DNA of 28,606 nucleotides from DASXRA01 sp036506155 (GCA_036506155.1 DASXSF010000095.1:1-28606); one strand, 5' to 3'. Positions 7,923 to 16,219 are shown, counted from the stretch's first letter. The notes: generated by a model not told the origin, from the sequence alone. Translations and numbers: made by a program.

Positions 7923-8772
7923 GTTCGGCGGACTGCGGGTCGACGCGCACCTGCACGTCTGGGATCTCGGGGTGCGTCCACAACCCTGGACGGTCGGCAT
8001 GCCTGAGCTTTCGCGGTCGTTCTCGCTGGCGGACGTCCAACCGGCGCTTGCCGCCAACCATTTCGACGCGACCATCGTGGTCCAGACCGTCACCGTGCCG
8101 GAGGAGACACCGGAGCTGCTCGCGCTGGCAGCACGAGAACCGCTCGTCGCCGGCGTGGTCGGGTGGACCGACCTCGCCGACACGGATGTCGGCACCCGGC
8201 TGGCGGCGGTGGCTGCCGAGCCGGGTGGGACGTCGCTCGTCGGCATCCGGCATCAAGTCCAGGCCGAGCCGGATCCACGCTGGCTGTGCCGCCGCGACGT
8301 GCGCCGTGGGCTCGCGGCCGTCGCCGACGCCGACCTGGCCTTCGACCTGGTCGTCAGGCCGTTTCAGCTGCCCGCAGCGGCCGAGACAGCGGCGGAACTA
8401 CCGCAGCTGCGATTCGTGCTCGACCACGGGGGCAAGCCCGACATCGCCGCCGGTGGACTGGAGCCGTGGGCGTCGGACATCGCCGACCTCTCGCTCATGC
8501 CCAACGTCGCCGTCAAGCTGTCCGGGCTGGTCACGGAAGCCGATCATGATGCCTGGACAGTCGAGCAGCTACGACCATACGTCGACGTATTGCTCGAGGC
8601 ATTCGGGCCCGACAGAGTCATGTTCGGTTCGGACTGGCCGGTATGCCTGCTTGCCACGTCCTACGACGTGTGGGTCGCCGCGGCGACAGCCCTGACCGCA
8701 GGGCTGACCGAGGCTGAGCGCCGAGAAATCTTCGGTAGCACTGCGGCACGGTGGTACCGGCTGACGACGTGA
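7915..8772 (+). CDS. COG3618-type amidohydrolase, candidate L-fucono-lactonase
   Basis: The 285-residue TIM-barrel hydrolase begins with the metal-binding DAHLHVWD at about residue 9 and ends with the family's GSDWPVC near residue 240, with LDHGGKPD and NVAVKLSGL between. This is the COG3618 family, which includes L-fuconolactonase and related sugar-lactone hydrolases. The ATG at 7915 lies inside the end of the FAH-family gene (8-bp overlap), so the earlier in-frame codon is not needed. It is the last gene of the tight five-gene unit that starts with lutA. Lactone hydrolysis followed by dehydration, oxidation and FAH-type cleavage would feed L-lactate to LutABC. The intervening dehydratase and dehydrogenases are not in the window. 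Confidence 0.83.
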   Translation: MGEFGGLRVDAHLHVWDLGVRPQPWTVGMPELSRSFSLADVQPALAANHFDATIVVQTVTVPEETPELLALAAREPLVAGVVGWTDLADTDVGTRLAAVAAEPGGTSLVGIRHQVQAEPDPRWLCRRDVRRGLAAVADADLAFDLVVRPFQLPAAAETAAELPQLRFVLDHGGKPDIAAGGLEPWASDIADLSLMPNVAVKLSGLVTEADHDAWTVEQLRPYVDVLLEAFGPDRVMFGSDWPVCLLATSYDVWVAAATALTAGLTEAERREIFGSTAARWYRLTT

Positions 8773-8796
8773 AGCGCCTGATCTGGCGATAATCCC

Positions 8797-8802
8797 TAGC
8801 CT
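8797..8802 (+). promoter_or_regulatory. -10 element (TAGCCT) for the VOC gene
   Basis: TAGCCT again fits TANNNT. It lies between the end of the amidohydrolase gene and the VOC gene, predicting transcription from about 8809 and a short leader carrying the AAAGGA site. This suggests the VOC gene has its own promoter, separate from the lut operon. No convincing -35 box was found. Confidence 0.35.
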
Positions 8803-8824
8803 GGACGTGTCGAAAGGAACGACT

Positions 8825-9340
8825 ATGCCTGAGCCTCGCGACGCGGAGCTCTCCCGAATCCGTGAGCGCCGCCAGCAACTTCGCCAGAAGTACCTGCACG
8901 AGCCCACGACGCCTACGACAGCACGTGGCGTGCACCATGTCGCGCTGATCTGCCGCGACGTCGAGGAGACGATCGAGTTCTACCAGGGGCTGCTCGGGTT
9001 CCCGTTGGTGGAGATGGTCGAGAACCGCGACTACCGCGGCTCCACCCACTTCTTCTTCGACGTGGGGCACGGGAACCTGCTCGGCTTCTTCGACTTTCCC
9101 GGGCACGAGCACCCCGACTTCACCGAGACGATCGGTGGCATCCAGCACATCGCGATCTCGGTCGACAAGGAGCAGTTCGACGCCGCTAAAAGGCGCCTTG
9201 AGGAAGGCAAGATCGAGTACCTCGGCCCGGACCGCGGCGTGCTGGACAGCGTCTACATGCGCGACCCGAACGGCGCCGGAATCGAGCTCTACAACGAGGA
9301 GATCGGCGTCTTCAACGGCGTGCCGCTGACGCGACCGTGA
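8825..9340 (+). CDS. VOC-family (glyoxalase/dioxygenase-like) metalloenzyme
   Basis: The 171-residue protein has two vicinal-oxygen-chelate halves. Metal ligands are likely H38 in GVHHVALICRDVE, a second His in GGIQHIAISVDKE and the Glu in GAGIELYNEE. The N-terminal 30 residues are charged and predicted helical. ATG at 8825 is preferred because GAAAGGA lies six bases upstream; the in-frame GTG at 8807 would overrun that site. The substrate cannot be read from sequence; ring-cleaving dioxygenases and glyoxalases share this fold. It is followed by a convergent terminator-like hairpin. Confidence 0.85.
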   Translation: MPEPRDAELSRIRERRQQLRQKYLHEPTTPTTARGVHHVALICRDVEETIEFYQGLLGFPLVEMVENRDYRGSTHFFFDVGHGNLLGFFDFPGHEHPDFTETIGGIQHIAISVDKEQFDAAKRRLEEGKIEYLGPDRGVLDSVYMRDPNGAGIELYNEEIGVFNGVPLTRP

Positions 9341-9346
9341 GCAGCG

Positions 9347-9373
9347 GGCCGGGCCCCTGCGCGGAGCCCGGCC
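9347..9373. terminator. GC-rich hairpin between convergent genes
   Basis: GGCCGGGC and GCCCGGCC form an 8-bp stem with an 11-base loop, just after the VOC stop and just before the protease stop on the other strand. It lacks a T-tract, as is common for actinobacterial terminators, and could serve both strands. Confidence 0.5.
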
Positions 9374-9386
9374 GGCAGTCTCCCGT

Positions 9387-10728
9387 CTACTCGACGGCCT
9401 TGAGGGCGTCCACCTCCCCCGAGCCGAACCAGCTGTTGTGCCCCGTGCCGCCCTGGCAGGTCTGAAGCGCGCCGCCGTCGACGGCCGGGAAGAAGTCGTA
9501 CGCCGACGTGTCGCTCGGGCAGGACAGCGGGTTCGTCGCCTGCTGCAGCGCGGCCGACAGCGCCGCACCCCTCTTGCCGGTCGCGCTCTCGAGCAGCGCC
9601 GCGACGCCGACCGCGTGTGGCGAGGCCATCGACGTTCCCTGCGCGTAGCAGTACGTGGCGCCGCTGGCGTCGATCACCGGTCGGGCGCAGCCTGTAGCGA
9701 GCAGACTGGCCGGCCAGGTCGACAGCACCCGGCCGTTCGGCGCCGCTGCCGTGACCTGCAGGATCGAATCGCCGCCCGGTGCGGCGACGTCGGTCGTGGC
9801 CGCACCGAACGACGAGTAGAACGACTTCATCTGCAAGTTGCCCGTCGCGGTCACCCCGACGACGCCGGGCACCTCGACCGGCACGACAGCGCAGTCGTTG
9901 GAGATCTGCCGGGTCACCGGCGTGGTGTCGTCGGGACTCGTGGCGTCGACGGTCGGGTGGGACAGGTCGTCGGCCTGGTTACCTTCCGCGGCCACGACGA
10001 GCGTTCCCTGTCCCTGGGCGAACTTGATCGCGCGCCGTTCCGCGGTCCAGATCGCGCGCTGCACCGCACGTTCGGCGCTACCCCGACGATGCCGATGCCG
10101 TTGGCGGCAGCGGCGATCGTGCCCGCGGTGTGCGTGCCGTGGCCGTTGTCGTCAGCCCACGCGGCCGGGCTGGTGTCCGGCGCACCGGTGATACACGACG
10201 CGCTGTCGGCGGCGTCGACGTTCGGCGCGAGGTCCGGATGTGTGGCGTCGATGCCGGTGTCGATGTCGCCGACCACGACCGACCGGCTGCCGCCGGTGAT
10301 GGCGTGCGCCTCGGGCGCATGAATCTGCGCCATGTCCCACTGCAGGCCCGACAGCGAGTCACCCGAAGTTGGGGCCGCCGGTGCGGCGACGGGGCCGGCA
10401 CCGGCCTGGACGTCGCCGATCTTGATGCCGAACCCGTCGGTGCGAGCCACGCCGCTGACCTTGCCGTTCTGCTCCACCGCCGAGGCGAAGCCGGCATTGC
10501 TGGAGCGAGCGATGGCCACGCCGATCTGGCTGTAGTTGGCGACCAGAGTGCCGCCCGCGCTGCGCACGGTCGTGCCTGCGCCACTCGACGACGCGCCGTC
10601 GCGGTACAGCACGATGTACGTCGACGTGGAGCCGGACGTCGACGCGGCGAGGCCACAGCAGATGCAGCGGCAACCGCAATTGCCGCGGACGCGACGATCA
10701 CCTATGACCGAGTTGCTCTTAGCTGCAT
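9387..10728 (-). pseudogene. Subtilisin-like (S8) secreted serine protease, disrupted
   Basis: All three catalytic residues are present but spread over different reading frames. An ATG at 10728 after GGGGAAGAG starts MQLRATRS and hits TAG at 10702-10704; the same frame continues as a signal-peptide-like run (VIVASAAIAVAAASAVAS). The frame then changes near 10640 and continues as an I9-type propeptide (STYIVLYRDG) with the catalytic Asp (VVVGDIDTGIDATHPD) and His (DNGHGTHTAG). At about 10070-10080, right after GIVGVAPNVR, the sequence jumps to VQRAIWTAERRAI in another frame; relatives have roughly 50-60 residues there, including an NNSYF-like strand. The last part (to 9387) carries VVAAEGNQADD and the catalytic Ser (GTSMASPHAVG). 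A start at GTG 10701 would avoid the stop codon but not the other two lesions. Active enzyme is unlikely. Confidence 0.85.
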
Positions 10729-10995
10729 GGACTCTTCCCCCAATCGGATCGCGCTCGTGGCGCTGAGCCCCGACCTAAGCATTTCGTAAGAGAACTGGCA
10801 GGAGAACGCCGCTGGCCGGCGATACCCGGCCGCTTGCAGCTCGAGCAGCTCCGCGTGTCGTCAACGTCGCGCGAGAAGCTCAGCATGGCTGCCGACCTCG
10901 GTGCCGCACCCGTCCCGGCACGCGAGTAGCCTGCCGCTCACGCCGCATTCCCGGCTCGCGTCGCCTGTAGCGCACGCCGCACGGTCGGTGTGCGA
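10729..10995. other. Gap between the protease remnant and the GGR-family gene; no gene seen
   Basis: These 267 bases hold no convincing reading frame. The part nearest 10729 should hold the former promoter of the protease, and GGGGAAGAG is visible just before its ATG. No clear terminator for the GGR-family gene was found. Confidence 0.5.
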
Positions 10996-12219
10996 TCAGG
11001 AGCGTGCGACGAGGTCCAGGCGGCTGCCGCGCCGACGAGTTGCCGCGCCGACAAGGCGACCCACATACTCGGCGAGCGTGCGGTGACGCGACGGCACGGC
11101 GCCCGATGCAAGATCGTTCCAGTAAAGCGACCAGGCGCCCGCAACGGCGTTGCGAACCAACGGCGCCGTGAGCAGTCGCGCGACGACAGATACCGTCACC
11201 GGGTGCGTGATCATGCCGACCTGAACAGGAGCATTGACCCGATGGTGGCCGGTCATCGCGAACAGCGCCGCCCGATATCGCTCGGCGGCACCGGCGGGTC
11301 CGGCGACGATCGCAGCGGCCGCTGCACGGCCGCTCGCCATCGCCTGAGCGATCCCCTCGCCCTGCAGTGGGTTGATCAACCCCGCCGCGTCACCGACGAG
11401 CAGGACGTTGCCGCGTGCCGGATCGGTGCCGATCGCGCCCATCTTGAGCCAGCCACCAAGCCGCTCGCGTGCACCGCCGATCGGCAGCAATCGCTCACGC
11501 GCTGCATGCTGAAGGAACTCGCCGAAGTGTGCAGCCGCACGGCGCGCGTCCTGGCGATGCGCCCCGACGGCGAGCCCGAGACCGACATTCGCCCCTCCGT
11601 CGGCCGTGGGAAAGACCCAGCCGTACCCGGGAAACAGCTCCCACCGCCGCGGTTCCCATAACACGATGTACGGCAGTTCGACCGGCGCGTCGACGTAGCT
11701 GCGCAGCGCGAATCCCCATAGTGCGCGCCCCTCGTCCACCATGCCGGCGGCTTCGGCGACCCGGCTCATCGCGCCGTCGGCGCCGACGATCAGATCAGCG
11801 GTCACGTCACCGCCGCTCGAAAGACGTACCCGTTTGCCATCGACGCCGACGACCCGGTCATGGATCATGGCCGCGCCGGCCGTGAGGGCTGCGTCGACAA
11901 GGGCCGCATCGAAGCGCTGCCGCGTAATCGCGAGTGCGTGTCCGGCATAGTCGACGCCAGGAAGCGCGGGCAGCAGCGCGCGCGACCCGTTCGGCGCGAT
12001 TACGATCATGTCGCCGACTCGGCGCGCTCCGGGCGGCGTCACCCCGAGATCCGTGAGTAGCCGGACACCTCGGGGGCCGATCAGGTCACCGCAGGCCTTC
12101 TCGCGCGGAAAGTAGCGCTTGTCCACCAAGGCGACGCGTGCTCCGGCACGCGCCAGGCACAGTGCCGTGACCGCCCCTGCCGGGCCTGCTCCGACGACGG
12201 CGACGTCACAGCGCTGCAC
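10996..12219 (-). CDS. Geranylgeranyl reductase-family FAD-dependent oxidoreductase (MenJ-like)
   Basis: This 407-residue flavoprotein opens with the Rossmann FAD motif VAVVGAGPAGAVTALCLARAG and has the family's KACGDLIGPRGVRLLTDLG segment, then DLIVGADGAMSRVAE and the second FAD motif LLVGDAAGLINPLQGEGI. Relatives reduce double bonds in isoprenoid chains; in mycobacteria MenJ saturates one unit of the menaquinone tail. The start GTG (12219) is only 29 bp from the divergent methyltransferase start. TAGTCT (12243-12238, minus strand) could be its -10. The context of a MenG-like methyltransferase and UbiA-like protein supports a quinone or prenyl-lipid role; the exact substrate is inferred. Confidence 0.85.
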   Translation of the reverse strand: MQRCDVAVVGAGPAGAVTALCLARAGARVALVDKRYFPREKACGDLIGPRGVRLLTDLGVTPPGARRVGDMIVIAPNGSRALLPALPGVDYAGHALAITRQRFDAALVDAALTAGAAMIHDRVVGVDGKRVRLSSGGDVTADLIVGADGAMSRVAEAAGMVDEGRALWGFALRSYVDAPVELPYIVLWEPRRWELFPGYGWVFPTADGGANVGLGLAVGAHRQDARRAAAHFGEFLQHAARERLLPIGGARERLGGWLKMGAIGTDPARGNVLLVGDAAGLINPLQGEGIAQAMASGRAAAAAIVAGPAGAAERYRAALFAMTGHHRVNAPVQVGMITHPVTVSVVARLLTAPLVRNAVAGAWSLYWNDLASGAVPSRHRTLAEYVGRLVGAATRRRGSRLDLVARS

Positions 12220-12248
12220 GGGACACCGGTGCGGGGCAGACTACGGAT

Positions 12249-12998
12249 ATGACACGAGCCGTGCCGCGGTCACGGACCCAACCCAACGCGTTTGCCCGGG
12301 AACTGTTCGACGGGCTGCCGCCTCGGTACGACCTGCTGGCGGAACTGCTCTCGCTCGGGCAGAACAGCCGATGGCGAGCGGCCATGGTCGACGCCGTCAC
12401 TGTGATGGATCCCCCGCCACAGCGGGTACTCGACGTGGCGACCGGCACCGCCGGCGTGGCGATCATGCTGGCCGATCGTACCGGCGCTTCGGTCACGGGC
12501 GTGGATATAGCGCCGGGCATGCTGCGCCGGGGACACCAACGCATCGCGCGGCACGGGCTGGCGGATCGCGTCGAGTTGGTCGTAGGACGCGCCGAGCAGT
12601 TGCCGTTTGCCGACGGCACGTTCGACGCTCTGACATTCACCTACCTCATGCGCTACGTGGCCGATCCCGCAGCGACCATCAGTGAGCTCGCTCGTGTCGT
12701 GCGGCCCGGCGGGTGCATAGCCAATCTGGAGTTCGCCGTACCCGGGAACCGTCTTTGGCGCACCGCATGGGTCGGCTACACACGGTTGGTCCTGCCCCTG
12801 GCAGGGCTCGTCATGGGCGGGCGAGCGTGGTTCGATGTCGGCCGCTTCCTGGGGCCGTCGATCTCGACGCACTACCGCACGTACCCGGTGCACTGGATGC
12901 AGGACGCGTGGCGCGCCGCCGGCATCGAGGCCATCGGAACCCGCTCGATGAGCCTCGGGGGCGGGCTCGTCATGTGGGGACGGCGACGTGCCACCTGA
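12249..12998 (+). CDS. UbiE/MenG-like class I SAM methyltransferase
   Basis: The 249-residue protein contains FARELFDGLPPRYDLLAELL near the start, typical of UbiE/MenG, then SAM motif I RVLDVATGTAGVAIMLADR near residue 58, VTGVDIAPGML, and PFADGTFDALTFTYLMRYV. The post-motif region (RVVRPGGCIANLEF) also matches demethylmenaquinone methyltransferases. It departs from canonical MenG toward the C-terminus, so a methyl transfer to another quinone or prenylated ring is possible. It starts 29 bp from the divergent GGR-family gene and overlaps the next gene by 11 bp, suggesting coupled translation. Confidence 0.85.
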   Translation: MTRAVPRSRTQPNAFARELFDGLPPRYDLLAELLSLGQNSRWRAAMVDAVTVMDPPPQRVLDVATGTAGVAIMLADRTGASVTGVDIAPGMLRRGHQRIARHGLADRVELVVGRAEQLPFADGTFDALTFTYLMRYVADPAATISELARVVRPGGCIANLEFAVPGNRLWRTAWVGYTRLVLPLAGLVMGGRAWFDVGRFLGPSISTHYRTYPVHWMQDAWRAAGIEAIGTRSMSLGGGLVMWGRRRAT

Positions 12999-13740
12999 CC
13001 AGCCCACCACGACAGCCGCCTTCTACGCCAGGCGGGGTGGGTGGGCCGCCGACTGGTGGACGCTGCTGCATCCGCCCTATACCGCATGGCACGTCAGCTA
13101 TGCGGTGATCGGTGCCGCGCTTGCGCCGCGGCTGAGCTGGGCGATGCTCGGCGCGACCGTCCTGGCCTTCTTCCTCGCTGTCGGGGTCTGCGCGCACGCC
13201 CTCGACGAGTTGCATGGCCGCCCGCTCGGCACGGCGATCAGCGACGCCGCGCTTCGGACTGTCTCCGCGGTGAGCCTGCTCGCGGCGGCGCTCATCGGTG
13301 TGCTCGCCGTGCCGCATGCCGGCCCGCTGCTCGTTCCGGCGATCGCCGTCGGGATCGTCCTGGTACTCGGCTACAACCTCGAACTGTTCGGCGGACGCCT
13401 GCACACCGATCTCGGCTTCGCCCTTGCCTGGGGCGGCTTTCCGGTGGCCGTCGGGTATCTCGCGCAGCGGCCACCGCTACTGCACCTGACCACCCTCGCC
13501 GCAGCCCTTGCCGTGCTTGCCGCGGTGGCGCTCTCCGTCGCGCAGCGCCGGCTCAGCACACCCGCCAGGCTGATGCGGCGCCGCCTCACGGACATCACGG
13601 CCACCGCCGTTCGCGCGGACGGCATGGCGATCCAGGTACGACGTCAGGAACTGCTTGCCCCACTGGAGGGCGCGCTGCGCGCGATGGCGCTCGCCGTCCC
13701 ACTCGTCGCCGCGGCTTTGCTGCTCGCTCGCGCGCACTGA
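12988..13740 (+). CDS. UbiA-superfamily-like integral membrane protein, divergent
   Basis: This 250-residue protein has about seven hydrophobic segments. HALDELHGRPLGTAIS (residues 70-85) sits where UbiA prenyltransferases have their first Asp-rich motif followed by RP and SG-x-I, and GYNLELFGGRLHTDLG then GGFPVAVGYL (129-158) resembles the second half's Tyr-rich segment and the GxxPxxxGY loop. The first motif keeps D73/E74 but not the full NDxxDxxxD, and the second DxxxD is not evident. It may therefore be a catalytically altered UbiA relative. The GTG start overlaps the methyltransferase gene by 11 bp, and the divergent neighbour is a prenyl reductase, which fits prenyl-quinone work. Assignment rests on pattern reading only. 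Confidence 0.6.
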   Translation: MPPDQPTTTAAFYARRGGWAADWWTLLHPPYTAWHVSYAVIGAALAPRLSWAMLGATVLAFFLAVGVCAHALDELHGRPLGTAISDAALRTVSAVSLLAAALIGVLAVPHAGPLLVPAIAVGIVLVLGYNLELFGGRLHTDLGFALAWGGFPVAVGYLAQRPPLLHLTTLAAALAVLAAVALSVAQRRLSTPARLMRRRLTDITATAVRADGMAIQVRRQELLAPLEGALRAMALAVPLVAAALLLARAH

Positions 13741-13754
13741 GAAGGCACGCGGCG

Positions 13755-15869
13755 CTAGCCGATACCGAGGCGTTGCTCAGCCGTGGTCCAGTCCGTGGCG
13801 ATTGCCTGTTGCGCGCTGGCCAGGCTGACCTGATGGGCACAGACGGCGCCCTGCAGATCCACTTCGACCTTGTCCTTGGCGTTCGGTGATGCTCCCGGTT
13901 CGGGCCACAGATTCCGTGGGTCGCTCGTGCTTCCGCCTACCGACAGTGGTACGAGGTGGTCTTCCTCATAGTCGCCGAGCGCGTTGTCGAGGTAGCCGTA
14001 CTGGTCGATCTGGTGCCGCTTGAGGTCGTTCGTGTAGCTGGTCGGTGGGCGAACCGTTGCCGTCCACCCGGGCCGGCAGATCGTTGCGGCGATCGTGTCC
14101 TGGGTGACGTTCGGGTTGAGCGCGCCAGGCGTGCACGTCGGGTCGGGGAGCGGACCACGCCGGGCCTGACACTGACTCGGCCTGCTTTCCGGGGCCGGTG
14201 CGACCGCGACCAGCCGGCCCGGTTTCGGCACGCCGGATACTCCGCCTGCAGCCAGTATCGCCAACTCGATGGCCACCGGGACAACGACCAGGGCGGGCCG
14301 CCGCACCCACAACGCGACGGCGATCAGCAGCAAGGCTGTCAACAGCACGCCACCGGCGAGGCCGGTCGGCCAGGGCAGCACGCCGCCGGGGACCTGCGCC
14401 GCGCAGTGGGCCACCACTACCATCCAGCGGCAGGGCCAAGCGGCGATCCACGCCAGCGCGTGTGCGATACCCGCAGACGCCGGCGAGACCACTGTCGCCC
14501 CCAACCCGAGCACCATAGCCGGCTCCAGCACCGGCGCGGCCAGCATGTTGGCCGGCACCGCGGATATGCCGACCATGCCGAACGTCGCCGCGATCACCGG
14601 AGCGCAGGCCAGCTGAGCCGCCAGTGGCACCGCAATGGCGCTCGCAATGCCGGGCCGAATGCCGCGCCGGCACAGCCTCTCCCGCCAGACAGGGACGAGC
14701 AGCAGCAGGCCCGCGGTGGTCAGCGTCGACAGTGTGAAACCGACCTCGACAGCGAACTGCGGGTTGATGACGAGCAGGAGAAAGACGGCGCCCGCGAGAG
14801 CCGGCAACGCGGCCTTCGGCCGCCCCCAGATGACGGCGAACAGGCCCAGTGCGGCCATCATGGCTCCACGGGCCACGCTCGGCCCGGGACGCGCCAGCAC
14901 GGCGAATCCCGCGATCGCTACCAGCCCGATGCCGGCCACGAGCCGCGGCCCGAAGCGCCCCCGCTGCGCAAGGAACAGCACACATCCGAGCGCGATCGCC
15001 AGGTGGGTGCCGGCGACCACGACGAGGTAGGTCATCCCCGCAGCCTCGAAATCCCGGCGCACCTGGGGATCCATGCGGCTCGTATCTCCGTCAACCAGGC
15101 CGGGCAGCAGCCCGCCCGGCTTCACCGGCAGTCCACTGCAGGCTTGCTGCAATCCGGCCCGCAGTCGACCGGCGAACCGCTGGTACCACGGCGGACTACC
15201 CTCCAGCCGCGGCGGCGCCCGAGCGGTCAAGACCGCGACCGTGAGATCCCGCACCCGCGGCGGCGACAACCGTGCCGTGACGGCGACCCGTTGACCGGGT
15301 AGCAGGCCCTGCCAGCCGGACCCGGTGCCGAGGATCAGCGCGGGTGCGCTCAATGAGACCGCGGACTCGCCGACCACGTCCGGGACAAGGCGCTTTACCG
15401 TCGCGGGTGCGACCCACACCGGCCGGCCCGGTGAGGACTCGCGGGACACCCGGGGATCGGAGGTCAGGGTCAGCTCGGCGTGGACGGTGGCGTGCTGGGA
15501 CACGAGTTGGCGCACCGCACCTGCGTCGCGGGCAATCGTGCGCGCCGCCGTGGCTATCGACCCGCAGGCGCCCCCAACGAAGATCGGCACCAGTGCGAGC
15601 AGTAACGGAACTGCTCGCCTGCCACCGACCGATGCGTCGGGCAATCCGGCGGCGACCAGCGCGGTAAGAGCCGTCGCCAGTCCACTCGCCCCGGCGAGCG
15701 TCACCGCCGCATGCTGCGGCAACCGCAGCGCGAGCACCGTCGCGAGCCAGGTGCCCAGCGCCAGCCCGGCAAGGCGCAGGTCCGGCCCACACCCGGTCGG
15801 GACGTGCGCACCGCTGCTCGGCGAAACGGCCACGCCCGATCCGGTCAGCGCCGCCCGTACGTCGATCAC
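13755..15869 (-). CDS. comEC: ComEC/Rec2-type DNA channel with an HNH-like C-terminal domain replacing the metallo-beta-lactamase domain
   Basis: The 704-residue protein has N-terminal membrane helices (about 31-110), an OB-like DUF4131 region (118-222) and the Competence domain (250-545) with LLPGLVDGDTSRMDPQVRRDF and TYLVVVAGTHLAIALG. Such channels carry incoming single-stranded DNA across the membrane. Ordinary ComEC then has a metallo-beta-lactamase domain; here none is present. Residues 562-704 instead look like the HNH-type domain otherwise seen as small secreted proteins: YEEDHLVPLSVGG (E636, D637, H638), RNLWPEP (N653) and AKDKVE, plus four Cys (567, 579, 598, 677) suited to disulfides outside the cell. 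The GTG start (15869) is chosen because it overlaps the comEA remnant stop as GTGA and follows GGTGGGGG; the frame runs 70 codons further upstream without family likeness. Confidence 0.85.
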   Translation of the reverse strand: MIDVRAALTGSGVAVSPSSGAHVPTGCGPDLRLAGLALGTWLATVLALRLPQHAAVTLAGASGLATALTALVAAGLPDASVGGRRAVPLLLALVPIFVGGACGSIATAARTIARDAGAVRQLVSQHATVHAELTLTSDPRVSRESSPGRPVWVAPATVKRLVPDVVGESAVSLSAPALILGTGSGWQGLLPGQRVAVTARLSPPRVRDLTVAVLTARAPPRLEGSPPWYQRFAGRLRAGLQQACSGLPVKPGGLLPGLVDGDTSRMDPQVRRDFEAAGMTYLVVVAGTHLAIALGCVLFLAQRGRFGPRLVAGIGLVAIAGFAVLARPGPSVARGAMMAALGLFAVIWGRPKAALPALAGAVFLLLVINPQFAVEVGFTLSTLTTAGLLLLVPVWRERLCRRGIRPGIASAIAVPLAAQLACAPVIAATFGMVGISAVPANMLAAPVLEPAMVLGLGATVVSPASAGIAHALAWIAAWPCRWMVVVAHCAAQVPGGVLPWPTGLAGGVLLTALLLIAVALWVRRPALVVVPVAIELAILAAGGVSGVPKPGRLVAVAPAPESRPSQCQARRGPLPDPTCTPGALNPNVTQDTIAATICRPGWTATVRPPTSYTNDLKRHQIDQYGYLDNALGDYEEDHLVPLSVGGSTSDPRNLWPEPGASPNAKDKVEVDLQGAVCAHQVSLASAQQAIATDWTTAEQRLGIG

Positions 15870-16219
15870 ACCCCCACCAGATGAGCACGCGCGCTCCGCC
15901 CGACGTAACCAAGGCCGCCGGCAGGGTGCCCGGACGAGATCGCACTCGGGCTGACGTCGCTGCCCGGTGCTGGCCTCACGGATGGTGCGTCTTGGTGCGG
16001 GCGAGACCGCCAGCCGACCAGACCCGAGATCATGGCGGCGACGATCGCCGCGATGCTCAGTGCGCGAACCCGGTCCCAACCAGGGTTGATGCGAGCCCCG
16101 CGCAGTCCCGTCAGCTCAGCTACCCGACACCACCATAGAGCCCCGACGTCGCGGTGCTCGCGTTCCCAGATGACCACACACGCGACGCTATGCAGACGCA
16201 CAGCCGAGAGCCGCGCCAA
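15866..16219 (-). pseudogene. Truncated ComEA-like membrane anchor
   Basis: The 117-residue frame has one membrane segment (ALSIAAIVAAMISGLVGW) after GLRGARINPGWDR, much like the N-terminus of actinobacterial ComEA. The SLBB and helix-hairpin-helix DNA-binding parts that should follow are absent; the tail is a short Ser/Pro-rich run. Its TGA overlaps the comEC start as GTGA, as an intact comEA often does. The start is uncertain: ATG at 16219 is the longest, and the first 30 residues look non-conserved. It may be a decayed comEA kept only for coupling, or a shortened functional anchor. Confidence 0.5.

Noticed and set aside
10078..10701. A 207-codon frame over the protease region as a separate gene
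   Set aside because: Only its first 18 codons look meaningful (signal peptide); the rest is out-of-frame protease sequence rich in Arg and Pro.
15870..16079. Seventy extra N-terminal codons for ComEC
   Set aside because: They are Arg-rich, overlap the ComEA-like frame and precede a well-placed GTG with ribosome binding site and GTGA coupling.
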